From positions 1-6,870 of the forward strand of contig DUGV01000280.1 of NCBI GenBank assembly GCA_013331225.1: a DNA stretch of 6,870 bases, given 5' to 3'. This stretch comes from Methanolinea sp. GTDB lineage: Archaea; Halobacteriota; Methanomicrobia; Methanomicrobiales; Methanospirillaceae. The notes under the pieces are model-generated. The model searched no databases. It saw nothing but the letters and a program-made list of their open reading frames with translations, and was not told the DNA's origin. Shown here one piece after another: positions 1 to 6,135 of this stretch (position 1 is its first letter; every line of letters starts with the position of its first letter). The position numbers were made by a program, and so were the translations under genes.

Positions 1-762
1 GATCACATCCGGGTTTCTCGGCAGGTGCAGGGGGCAATAGAGATCGGGGGAGCGGGCGAGAGAGGAGGGATCGAGGGGGAGGATGTCGTATTCTGCCCCC
101 TGGAGCCAGGAGTCTGCGTGGGGGACTATCCCATCTCCTGCATAGGTCGTCTCCCAGCCATTCGCGGTCATGACCCAGGTTTTCCCGTGGAAAGGAGGGA
201 AGAACTCCGGGTCAGCGTCGCAGTTCCCGGTGAGGATGAACCGGTATCTGATATCTTCGCGGATCCCCGCAGAACGGAGTGCCGCCATCGCTTCGCTCCC
301 GGGCCTGAACTGCTGGACGATGATGTCGTCAGCAGGATTGAACCTTCTCGGCACGAAGATCCCGCCAAGGGTCTTCAGAATGCGCGGCGAGTGAACTGGA
401 TCAAAGAAGAGCTCCGCGAGGCAAGACCCGTTGTTGGGTGGCCCGAGTCCAACGAGGAGCCGCACCTTCTCACACCTATCGTTTTTATCAAGGACTTCAA
501 TGAGGTACCGGGCGATCCCTGTCCCCATGGAGTGGCAGACCATGTCGATCGGTCCGCAGTACCCCGTATCAGCCCTCTGGTCTCGAATGAACTCCTGCAG
601 GAGAGCGGCAAGCGATTCGACTGCAGCTCCGCGAACCCTGGAGTGATCGAACGTCCAGGAAGGGATTGCGTCCTTATCCAGTGCTTCCACGAGCCGGTCC
701 CAGATACCGGGGTGGCTCTTCCACCCATGGACCAGGACAACAGGCCTGCCGGTTCCCGTCAC
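1..762 (-). CDS. alpha/beta-hydrolase, lipase/esterase type (C-terminus off the window edge)
   Basis: Reading the minus strand from 762 to 1 gives 254 residues with no stop, so the gene leaves the window at its 3' end. The fold signature is clear. A beta strand leads to the oxyanion motif VVLVHGW (residues 8-14), the nucleophile elbow is CHSMG with Ser78, and GLGPPNNGS (105-113) matches the 'tPhhGs' strand of lipases. GDGIVP (209-214) carries the probable catalytic Asp210, and HLPRNPDV near the edge carries the probable catalytic His246, so only a few residues are likely missing. No signal peptide is visible, so it is probably a cytosolic esterase, lipase or thioesterase; the substrate cannot be told. 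The start is uncertain: an in-frame stop at 784-786 leaves only a GTG at 762 or a rarer codon just upstream, with no ATG. It lies 87 bases after the alkylation-repair gene on the same strand and may be co-transcribed with it. Confidence 0.8.
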   Translation of the reverse strand, partial: MTGTGRPVVLVHGWKSHPGIWDRLVEALDKDAIPSWTFDHSRVRGAAVESLAALLQEFIRDQRADTGYCGPIDMVCHSMGTGIARYLIEVLDKNDRCEKVRLLVGLGPPNNGSCLAELFFDPVHSPRILKTLGGIFVPRRFNPADDIIVQQFRPGSEAMAALRSAGIREDIRYRFILTGNCDADPEFFPPFHGKTWVMTANGWETTYAGDGIVPHADSWLQGAEYDILPLDPSSLARSPDLYCPLHLPRNPDVI

Positions 763-820
763 GAACAGAATATGTCGTCTGCTTCACCGATAGAGGTTGT
801 GAATCGGGCAGGCGGCCCCC

Positions 821-834
821 GCCCGAACGCGGGC
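821..834 (-). other. small GC hairpin between the repair gene and the hydrolase
   Basis: GCCCG (821-825) and CGGGC (830-834) form a perfect 5-bp stem with a 4-base loop, inside a very GC-rich stretch of the 87-base gap. It is not followed by a T-run, so it is not a standard terminator. It could influence transcript processing or simply reflect composition. Confidence 0.3.
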
Positions 835-849
835 CGATTGCCCCATCCG

Positions 850-1563
850 CTACCAGTCCTTCTTCATCGCCTCCGCTTTCAACTCCTTTGGCATCAGCTC
901 GATTGCATAGCGGAGCGCTGTCCTGGGCATGTTCCTCTTTCTTTCCATGACGAAGGAGAAGACCTCCCCCGTGTGCATCCGGCTCGCCTCTTTCAGGAGC
1001 CAGCCATAGCCTTTCTGCACCAGGTCATCCCCATCGGTGAGCAGGAGGTCGGCAATCGCGAGCGACTCTTCAAGGAACTTCCCGTGCTTTGCGGGAATGA
1101 TCAGCGAGACTGCTGCCGCCCTTCGCATCCAGCGGTTTTCTGACCGGGTCCAGCGCTTCAGTTCGTCGATGGTGTCGGGATACTGTTCGATGAAAGCCCC
1201 CATCGTGTGGTTGCAGAATCCGTCGCAGGATGCCCAGTTGGTGATGTACGTCCCGATCCAGTGCCTGAATACGGAAAAATCCTCCCTTTCGTAGTTGTCA
1301 GAGAGGCGCTGCGCCCATTCAGATACAATGAACGACTCTTCCATGTAGCCCGATCGGTAAAGATCCTCGCAGAGTGCAAAAATTTCCCTTTTATCCCTTG
1401 GTTTAACCTCCTTCCAGTATTGCTTCGCAATTGCGACCACCCTGGCAGTCTTCATCCCGTAACACCGTATCTCCTCCTTGAAGAACCTCTGGGAGTTCTT
1501 CTGGATTTGGGGGTCCGCATGTTCGGACAGTTCTTTTCGGATACGAGCGATAAGTGGGTCCAT
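850..1563 (-). CDS. AlkD-like DNA alkylation repair glycosylase
   Basis: This 237-residue protein matches the HEAT-like-repeat DNA alkylation repair family, whose members excise alkylated bases such as N3- and N7-alkyl purines without flipping the base. The motifs sit where AlkD has its lesion-contacting residues: Trp110 and Asp114 in TNWASCDGF, Trp145 with Arg147/148 in RWMRRAA, and Trp188 in QKGYGWLLKE. Counted from this start they fall within one residue of the AlkD residues I recall (W109, D113, R148, W187). I chose the ATG at 1563, which opens MDPLIARIRKEL. In-frame ATGs at 1590 and 1626 would add residues of low-complexity Pro/Arg/Gly type unlike the family. No Shine-Dalgarno precedes 1563; a weak TATA-like CTTTATGC on the minus strand, centred near 1590, would suit a leaderless mRNA. 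The lipase-like gene follows on the same strand. Confidence 0.85.
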   Translation of the reverse strand: MDPLIARIRKELSEHADPQIQKNSQRFFKEEIRCYGMKTARVVAIAKQYWKEVKPRDKREIFALCEDLYRSGYMEESFIVSEWAQRLSDNYEREDFSVFRHWIGTYITNWASCDGFCNHTMGAFIEQYPDTIDELKRWTRSENRWMRRAAAVSLIIPAKHGKFLEESLAIADLLLTDGDDLVQKGYGWLLKEASRMHTGEVFSFVMERKRNMPRTALRYAIELMPKELKAEAMKKDW

Positions 1564-1676
1564 GATGAAACGTGGGCGAGACCCTGGCATAAAGGGTGAA
1601 CCCCGCGGGAGGTGAGAGTAACCCATCGGCAGATCGATGAAGCAGAAGAGTAGGGGGCTGTCCCGGCATACCTGTT

Positions 1677-1683
1677 CTTATAT
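1677..1683 (+). promoter_or_regulatory. possible TATA box for the HNH-like gene
   Basis: CTTATAT is the most TATA-like sequence in the divergent region. A start point about 25 bases downstream would give a leader of roughly 75 bases for the gene at 1785. It directly precedes the G4/C4 tract array, which would then lie at or just after the transcription start. Weak evidence. Confidence 0.25.
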
Positions 1684-1728
1684 GGGGAAAAGGCAACCCC
1701 TCAGGGGCCCCTTATGGGGGCAAACCCC
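1684..1728. repeat. alternating G4/C4 tracts (nested inverted repeats)
   Basis: Runs alternate in order: GGGG 1684-1687, CCCC 1697-1700, GGGG 1704-1707, CCCC 1708-1711, GGGGG 1716-1720, CCCC 1725-1728. Adjacent runs can pair in several exclusive ways: CCCC-tca-GGGG, CCCC-ttat-GGGG and GGGG-caaa-CCCC. The pattern TTAT(AT)GGGG...ACCCC also occurs twice as an imperfect direct repeat (from 1678 and from 1712). It lies between divergent genes, so it could be an operator or a leader RNA structure. Confidence 0.5.
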
Positions 1729-1784
1729 GAACCCAATCCTTATCATCCCGCACTGCCATCCCGGGAAATGGGAGATGCAGCCGG

Positions 1785-2177
1785 ATGTCGACACTGCGGT
1801 TCCTGCTCGAACACCCCATCAGGGCCAGGAAGGTGAAAGAGGCGGTCGGTTCAAAGTGCGAACTCTGCGGGAAGATCTCGAACACAGACGATCTCGAAGT
1901 GCATACCTTCATCGACCCTGGGAAGGAACAGGAGATGCCTGCCGAGGAACTTGAATGCTTCCTGCTGGTCCTCTGCCAGCAATGCCACGAAGATCTCCAT
2001 GATCTCGCTGCCGAGGGCAGGGCAGAGGAGATACTTGTCCGTCAGAGGGAGGAATCGGTCCGAAAGAAGATACGTGCAATCCTCGGTTACTCCCCCAGGC
2101 CCTACAATCCGCCAGATTCGGATGTGGAGGGGGCATACAAGGACGCATGCGCCTCGAAGTTCGGGAACCTGATCTAA
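1785..2177 (+). CDS. small HNH-like zinc-binding protein, probably catalytically degenerate
   Basis: The 130-residue product has the metal-binding frame of HNH (His-Me finger) proteins: CELC (Cys25, Cys28), then LEVH (His40), then LCQQCHEDLH (Cys64, Cys67, His68, His72). This matches the Cx2C...VHH...LCxxCHxxxH layout. However, the second His of the usual HH pair is Thr41, and the position normally holding Asn five residues before the third Cys is Phe59. It may therefore bind zinc and nucleic acid or protein without cutting DNA. A basic helical stretch follows (residues 85-100), then a Pro-rich tail. The start is supported by GGAGAT at 1771-1776, 8 bases before the ATG. It stands alone, divergent from the repair gene; no partner methylase or phage genes are present. 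The exact role is unknown. Confidence 0.65.
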   Translation: MSTLRFLLEHPIRARKVKEAVGSKCELCGKISNTDDLEVHTFIDPGKEQEMPAEELECFLLVLCQQCHEDLHDLAAEGRAEEILVRQREESVRKKIRAILGYSPRPYNPPDSDVEGAYKDACASKFGNLI

Positions 2178-2333
2178 AAAGGGATGCACATCTCTCTTTC
2201 GGCGGGCGATGAGGTCAGAGGTTCGTGCAGGTCCCCGCGCATCATTTCAATTTTATCAACGTGCCTGGCCACATGTGATGTTAGCGAGTTTGGGGGACTG
2301 CACTGAGAAAAGTAAGTGGGGAAACAGTCTCAT

Positions 2334-2341
2334 CTAAATAA
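2334..2341 (+). promoter_or_regulatory. possible TATA box for the MscS gene
   Basis: CTAAATAA lies 29 bases before the ATG at 2371. With the archaeal spacing of about 25 bases, transcription would start almost at the start codon. That would make the mRNA leaderless or nearly so, which fits the lack of a good Shine-Dalgarno there. Confidence 0.35.
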
Positions 2342-2370
2342 TTGGAGCGTGAACGCAATGGTAACCACGC

Positions 2371-3297
2371 ATGAAGCAGCAGATCCTGATCTCCGGGGCC
2401 CTTATCCTGTTGTCGGCGCTCCTGGGCGTTGCACACTCCCTGCTCGATGACCTCGTGGTCACAAATCTCTTCCTCACCTCGCTCGTCCTTGCCGCTTCCT
2501 ACCTGGTCTTTTCCGTACTACTCGGCCAGCTGGTGGTCAGGCGCATCCAGGACCAGAAGACCAGGTATACCGCACGAAAGGTCCTCTCCATCATCTCGAT
2601 CGTTGTGATCCTTGTCGCGACCCTCCGGATATGGATCACCGACACCTCGTCGCTCATCGTGTCGTACGGGATCATAGGGGCGGCGCTCGCGTTTGCGGTC
2701 CAGGACGTCTTCAAAAATTTTGTCGGGGGTATCCTCATCATCGCATCAGGGTATTTCAGGGTAGGCGACCGCATCTCGATCGGTGATCATGTCGGAGATG
2801 TCATGGACATTGGGATCATGAATACGACCATGATGGAGATCCGGGGATGGGTGAAGGGAGATCAGCCATCGGGAAGGCTCGTCGTCGTCCCGAATGCGCA
2901 GGTAATAAACCACGTCTTTTTCAACTATACCCGGGACCACTCTTTTGTCTGGGATGAGATCTCGATCCCTCTCACCTACGAAAGCGACTGGCGGAAGGCC
3001 CGTGACATCATCCTGTCAATACTGAAACGTGAGACCGATACCATGACCGAGCAGGCAGAGATCGAGATCGAGCGGATCGGGGAGAAGTATTTCCTCCCAA
3101 GGAAAGTGGTCGAACCTTCCATCTACCTCTCGCTCACGGATAACTGGATCTTGCTCGAAGCGCGGTATGTTGCCGACACACGGACCCGGCGGATCCTCCG
3201 CTCGCGGTTGAGCGAGCTGATTTTGGCCGCCCTTGAAACAGAGGAGACGATCACCGTCGCTTCCGAGACCATGACCGTGACCACCGTCCAGAAGTGA
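2371..3297 (+). CDS. MscS-family small-conductance mechanosensitive channel
   Basis: The 308-residue membrane protein should form a tension-gated pore that releases solutes on hypo-osmotic shock. Hydrophobic helices run at about 5-23, 32-56 and 71-90. The pore helix (94-126) has the small-residue pattern GIIGAALAFAVQDVFKNFVGG typical of MscS TM3. The beta domain follows with GYFRVGDRISIG (127-138), then VVVPNAQVINHVFFNYTR (171-188), the family's strongest signature. The remaining 120 residues are the cytoplasmic alpha/beta cage, ending in a Thr/Val-rich tail. Length is close to the 286 residues of E. coli MscS, with one extra N-terminal helix. The start is fixed by an in-frame TAA at 2362-2364, making ATG 2371 the first possible codon. 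Ribosome binding is weak and a TATA-like box lies 29 bases upstream. It appears monocistronic. Confidence 0.93.
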   Translation: MKQQILISGALILLSALLGVAHSLLDDLVVTNLFLTSLVLAASYLVFSVLLGQLVVRRIQDQKTRYTARKVLSIISIVVILVATLRIWITDTSSLIVSYGIIGAALAFAVQDVFKNFVGGILIIASGYFRVGDRISIGDHVGDVMDIGIMNTTMMEIRGWVKGDQPSGRLVVVPNAQVINHVFFNYTRDHSFVWDEISIPLTYESDWRKARDIILSILKRETDTMTEQAEIEIERIGEKYFLPRKVVEPSIYLSLTDNWILLEARYVADTRTRRILRSRLSELILAALETEETITVASETMTVTTVQK

Positions 3298-3588
3298 TTT
3301 CCGCGCACCACGCGAGTAATTTTGAGATGCTTCTTTTGAATAATAATCAGTCTGCAATTTTCACGGGGCATCCAGAAACTCCGGAGTGAAATGCACCCCC
3401 AAGTGTATACGGTTCGTCAATCCTGCCCACGTTAGATAGCGAAGAGCCCAAAAAATTTTTCCCGCATTTTGCACTCACTCCAAAATTGTATTGGAGAGAA
3501 CAGTGCCTTTTTCGCAGATGTGTCCATGAGGCCGCATCGCATATCAGGGTTTGATGCACCATCTGTATGGGAATAAAGGATGTGAAAA
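3298..3588. other. 291-base intergenic region without a supportable gene
   Basis: This stretch is A/T-richer than the flanking genes. Just after the MscS stop is a T-rich segment (about 3316-3337) that could serve as an archaeal-type terminator. CTCCAA (3478-3483) and TTGGAG (3491-3496) make a 6-bp dyad with a 7-base loop. GCATATCA (3538-3545) is a weak TATA candidate for the acetyltransferase, placing the start about 20 bases before its ATG. The two minus-strand reading frames here have no family motifs or ribosome site. Confidence 0.4.
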
Positions 3589-4083
3589 ATGTCCGACTTC
3601 ACACTCTTGCCTCTTGCCGGATCCGATGGAGCCGAAGTGATAGATCTCTTCAACTATTACGTCAGGAGCAGTTTTGCAGCCTTTCCGGAGAAGCCGGTGC
3701 CGCCTGAATTCTTTGACAGGCTAACACAGGCAGCAGAGGGGTACCCCGCGGTTGCCGCCCGCGACAGGGATGGGGCTCTGGCCGGGTTCGGGATGCTCCG
3801 TCCTTTCAACCCCATGCCTGCGTTTGCCCATACTGCAGAGGTCACCTACTTTGTCAGACCTGACGTGACCGGAAGGGGAATCGGGACCGCGATGCTCCGT
3901 CATCTCACGGCGGAAGGGAAGAAACGGGGAATCTCCGTTATCCTCGCCCACATCTCCTCCCGAAACGAGGGCAGCATCCGGTTCCACGAAAAGCAGGGAT
4001 TTTTCGAGGTGGGACGGTTCCGCGGAGCGGGAAAAAAGCGGGGGTTGCCCTTTGATTCCGTGTGGATGGAGAAGTTGTTGTAA
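3589..4083 (+). CDS. GNAT-family N-acetyltransferase, phosphinothricin-acetyltransferase-like
   Basis: This 164-residue enzyme should transfer acetyl from acetyl-CoA to an amine, in this subfamily often phosphinothricin, methionine sulfoximine or related amino acids. The acetyl-CoA pyrophosphate loop is the strand VTYFVRPD followed by GRGIGT (residues 95-100). Downstream NEGSIRFHEKQGF (126-138) is the hallmark of the PAT/YncA-type group, and GKKRGLPFDSVWMEKLL closes the protein as in that group. Residues 1-50 give the substrate-side helices. The native substrate is probably an endogenous amino acid analogue, since herbicide resistance is rarely the real role of such genes. The start is fixed by an in-frame TGA at 3583-3585. 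A purine-rich AAGGATGTGA (3576-3585) serves as ribosome site. It stands alone, 291 bases after the channel gene and 177 before the RidA gene. Confidence 0.88.
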   Translation: MSDFTLLPLAGSDGAEVIDLFNYYVRSSFAAFPEKPVPPEFFDRLTQAAEGYPAVAARDRDGALAGFGMLRPFNPMPAFAHTAEVTYFVRPDVTGRGIGTAMLRHLTAEGKKRGISVILAHISSRNEGSIRFHEKQGFFEVGRFRGAGKKRGLPFDSVWMEKLL

Positions 4084-4142
4084 AGAAAAACTCACAGTGT
4101 AAAAATAACTACAGTTCATGAGAATAAGAGGAGAAAGGAATC

Positions 4143-4159
4143 AATTCATCCCATGAATT
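4143..4159. promoter_or_regulatory. perfect 7-3-7 dyad, possible operator
   Basis: AATTCAT (4143-4149) and ATGAATT (4153-4159) are perfect inverted copies around CCC, in the A/T-rich gap before the RidA gene. The size and symmetry fit a helix-turn-helix dimer site. A partial relative, TTCATGAGAA, lies about 40 bases upstream. It lies about 60-75 bases upstream of the candidate TATA element for the RidA gene. Confidence 0.4.
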
Positions 4160-4201
4160 AACGTGAGAATGTGGAGATTTAAAAAATGCCACGCCGAAAA
4201 A

Positions 4202-4228
4202 CCTGATATTTAATCCTGATATTTTATC
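4202..4228 (+). promoter_or_regulatory. tandem CCTGATATTT repeat containing the likely TATA element of the RidA gene
   Basis: CCTGATATTT occurs at 4202-4211 and again at 4215-4224, a 13-base period. The second copy runs into ATATTTTATC (4219-4228), a plausible TATA box whose start point (about 4250) would leave a leader of only about 10 bases before ATG 4261. The upstream copy could be a factor site or a duplicate promoter element. Confidence 0.4.
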
Positions 4229-4260
4229 TCCTTTGTATCAAGAGAGATATCATGATCTGA

Positions 4261-4743
4261 ATGGGGAACCGAACCTATACCTGGGTTGTTATCTTGGTTT
4301 TTATATGTGGTCTTCTGGCAGGCCTCGGCCTTTCTCCACTGTTATTCTCTCAAAAGCCACATACTGAAAAGACCGTTATCGTCAGCAGTAATGCACCTGA
4401 ACCAGTCGGCCCTTACCACCAGGCAGTCAGGTACGGCGATCTGGTATTCCTCTCGGGCCAGATCGGTCTTTACCCCGGGAACGGTTCACTTGCAGGGACC
4501 ACTGAAGAACAGACCGTGCAAGCGATGGAGAACCTGAACGCAATATTACAGGAATCCCAACTTGATTTTTCTGACGTGGTTCAGGCAAGGATCTACTTCA
4601 TCAATGCATCAGACTGGGATACCATCAACAAGGTCTATGGGCGGTATTTTGAGGGGGCATATCCTGCCAGAGCTGCCGTGAAAGTTGCAGGATTGCCGAA
4701 GGATGCAAAGGTTGAGATTGAGATGATTGCGCGGGTTTGCTGA
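4261..4743 (+). CDS. RidA/YjgF-family protein with an N-terminal membrane anchor or signal
   Basis: Residues 44-160 are a full RidA domain: APEPVGPYHQAV (45-56, Tyr52), LVFLSGQIGLYP, the Arg137 of YPARAAVKVAGLP that binds the imine's carboxylate, and VEIEMIA with Glu152. Known RidA proteins hydrolyse reactive enamines and imines made by PLP enzymes, in the cytosol. This one has about 40 extra residues at the front: a short charged start (Arg4), a hydrophobic run at about 8-29, then a polar linker. That looks like an uncleaved anchor or signal peptide that would place the domain outside the membrane. The extension is real coding sequence in frame, and a TGA immediately before ATG 4261 rules out an earlier start. 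An internal start without the extension is possible, but there is no ATG between residue 1 and the domain. No good Shine-Dalgarno is visible. Domain assignment is sure; location is inferred. Confidence 0.88.
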   Translation: MGNRTYTWVVILVFICGLLAGLGLSPLLFSQKPHTEKTVIVSSNAPEPVGPYHQAVRYGDLVFLSGQIGLYPGNGSLAGTTEEQTVQAMENLNAILQESQLDFSDVVQARIYFINASDWDTINKVYGRYFEGAYPARAAVKVAGLPKDAKVEIEMIARVC

Positions 4744-4824
4744 TATGATCTTCGGGATTGTTCGTATTTCCAGACGCGAGCCGGTTGTCATCATCGATCC
4801 CCTTACGAATCCCTATATCTTAGA

Positions 4825-4833
4825 TTATAAAAT
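4825..4833 (+). promoter_or_regulatory. TATA box for the AI-2E-family permease gene
   Basis: TTATAAAAT is the best TATA-like sequence in the window. Transcription would begin near 4853-4858, giving a leader of about 20 bases before ATG 4875. It indicates that the permease is transcribed separately from the RidA gene, which ends 82 bases earlier. Confidence 0.5.
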
Positions 4834-4874
4834 CAGGGATCATTTGAAAGGGATGAAAGAGATATCTTCCTTTA

Positions 4875-5921
4875 ATGCTCCCTGAAGAGTGGCCATCCGG
4901 TTCCCGGGCCCTTGTGCTCGCAGGATTCTTCTTTCTCGTAATCATCGGCCTCAAGTTCTGTGCGTACGTTGTTACGATCATCGTCATCTCCCTCATCCTC
5001 ACCCTCATCGCCTGCCCTGCAATGGACCGGATGAGAAAAAAGGGGATTCCAGATATCGCCTCGGTGACCATCCTGACACTTGTTGCCATCGCAGCAGTCC
5101 TCGTGCTCATTGGTATCTCTCTCTATTCGTTTGGGGTCCTGATGCACGATCTCCCACTCTACCAGGCGGAACTCAACCAGCGGATGGCGCAGATCTCGGG
5201 GATGCTCGCCGGGCATGGGCTTCCGACGGGAGCCATTCCCCCTTCTCCTGACCTTGGTTCCCTTGTCGGCCTCATCCTCTCTTCTGTGATGAACCTCTCT
5301 GACCTCCTCCTCTACCTCTTCTTCATCGGGGTCGCCACGTTTTTCATGATGCTCGAAGCCCCCCACCTTGCAGACAGACTCACCCGCCTTCCCGGGGTCC
5401 CTCCTGAAAAAATGGCCAGGCTGTCGCGCATGAGCGGGTATATGATAGACTTCGTGGTGGTCAGGACCGAGACGAACCTGATCCATGGCATCCTCTTTGG
5501 TGGGTCCCTCTATGCCATGGGGGTCCATGCTGCCATGTTATGGGGGGTGCTGACCTTCGTCCTCGCATACATCCCGTTCATCGGCCTCATCATCGCGGCA
5601 ATCCCGGCCATTTTCTTCGCCTGGCTCCAGTTCGGCCTGTGGGGCGCCGCGGCAGTCGTCGCGATTGTCTGCATCCTGAACCTCGTGGTAGAGAACCCTG
5701 TATTCTCCTATTTTGCCGCACGGAAGTTCGAAATTCCTGCGCTGATTGTGATACTCTCCGTCATTTTCTGGGGCTGGCTCCTTGGGATTGCAGGGATGGT
5801 CTTTGCAGTGCCACTTACCCTGATGGTCCTCATCACAATACAGTACAGCGACGACCTGGCGTGGGTGAATACTCTGCTCGGTGTAGACCGGATATTTGGG
5901 GAATCAACAGAAAATACCTGA
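4875..5921 (+). CDS. AI-2E/PerM-family membrane permease
   Basis: The 348-residue protein has the arrangement of the AI-2E transporter family: paired N-terminal helices (about 11-48), a third long helix (62-88), an amphipathic soluble stretch (about 90-135), then helices at 139-160, 203-222, 224-252, 254-275 and 286-318. Family signatures are FVLAYIPFIGLIIAAIPA (228-245) and the C-terminal IFWGWLLGIAGMVFAVPL (297-314). Members include autoinducer-2 exporters, sodium/proton antiporters and many uncharacterised permeases, so the substrate cannot be assigned; no quorum-sensing genes are nearby. The start follows an in-frame TGA at 4854-4856 with no other ATG between, and the ribosome site is poor. 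A good TATA box lies 42 bases upstream. No gene follows on this strand. Confidence 0.92.
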   Translation: MLPEEWPSGSRALVLAGFFFLVIIGLKFCAYVVTIIVISLILTLIACPAMDRMRKKGIPDIASVTILTLVAIAAVLVLIGISLYSFGVLMHDLPLYQAELNQRMAQISGMLAGHGLPTGAIPPSPDLGSLVGLILSSVMNLSDLLLYLFFIGVATFFMMLEAPHLADRLTRLPGVPPEKMARLSRMSGYMIDFVVVRTETNLIHGILFGGSLYAMGVHAAMLWGVLTFVLAYIPFIGLIIAAIPAIFFAWLQFGLWGAAAVVAIVCILNLVVENPVFSYFAARKFEIPALIVILSVIFWGWLLGIAGMVFAVPLTLMVLITIQYSDDLAWVNTLLGVDRIFGESTENT

Positions 5922-5943
5922 CACTGGAGGATAGATGTAGATT

Positions 5944-5966
5944 CCAATGCGTTCTGACCAATGCGT
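5944..5966. repeat. short direct repeat after the permease gene
   Basis: CCAATGCGT occurs at 5944-5952 and 5958-5966, a 14-base period. It lies just after the permease stop codon. No function is evident; it could be a chance repeat or a small duplication scar. Confidence 0.35.
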
Positions 5967-6085
5967 ACACTTGATTGTACTTATTGAGTCATTACTGCCG
6001 GGGGCAGGATACAATTGCCCTGCATATCATTAAGCTGGTCATCAGGAATGCACGACATTCTCCGACTTTGTGGCAGGTCCAAGCA

Positions 6086-6100
6086 GGGCCTGCAAGGCCC
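6086..6100. other. GC-rich hairpin in the gap between permease and PPTase remnant
   Basis: GGGCC (6086-6090) and GGCCC (6096-6100) pair around TGCAA, and the stem can be lengthened with CAG/CTG by a one-base bulge. It lies between the convergently oriented permease gene and the transferase remnant, where a bidirectional transcription stop would be expected, although no T-run follows. The rest of 5922-6135 shows no gene. Confidence 0.35.
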
Positions 6101-6135
6101 CTGGAGATGGAATGGGTCAGATCCGGGAGGGATTC

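Noticed and set aside
25..1143. A 372-codon plus-strand reading frame, the longest in the window
   Set aside because: It lies antisense to both the lipase-like gene and the alkylation repair gene, whose minus-strand translations carry clear catalytic motifs. Its own product is Pro/Arg/Glu-rich with no family signature. Long antisense frames are common opposite GC-rich genes.
1637..1954. A 105-codon plus-strand frame across the divergent region
   Set aside because: It has no recognisable motif, runs through the G4/C4 array and overlaps the HNH-like gene in a different frame. That gene has a ribosome site and zinc-ligand motifs.
3347..3653. Two overlapping minus-strand frames of about 70 codons in the gap before the acetyltransferase
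   Set aside because: No ribosome site, no family resemblance, and partial overlap with the acetyltransferase start. They look like chance frames.
3589..4083. Calling the acetyltransferase a phosphinothricin resistance gene
   Set aside because: Sequence signatures support the subfamily but not that substrate. Chromosomal members often act on other amino acids or amines.
4872..5528. A 218-codon minus-strand reading frame opposite the permease
   Set aside because: The product is an extreme His/Asp/Glu/Arg-rich string, the expected reverse image of hydrophobic membrane-helix codons in the permease gene.
4875..5921. A quorum-sensing (AI-2) role for the permease
   Set aside because: The family name is historical. 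No LuxS or Lsr-type gene is nearby, and many members transport other substrates, so only the family level is supported.
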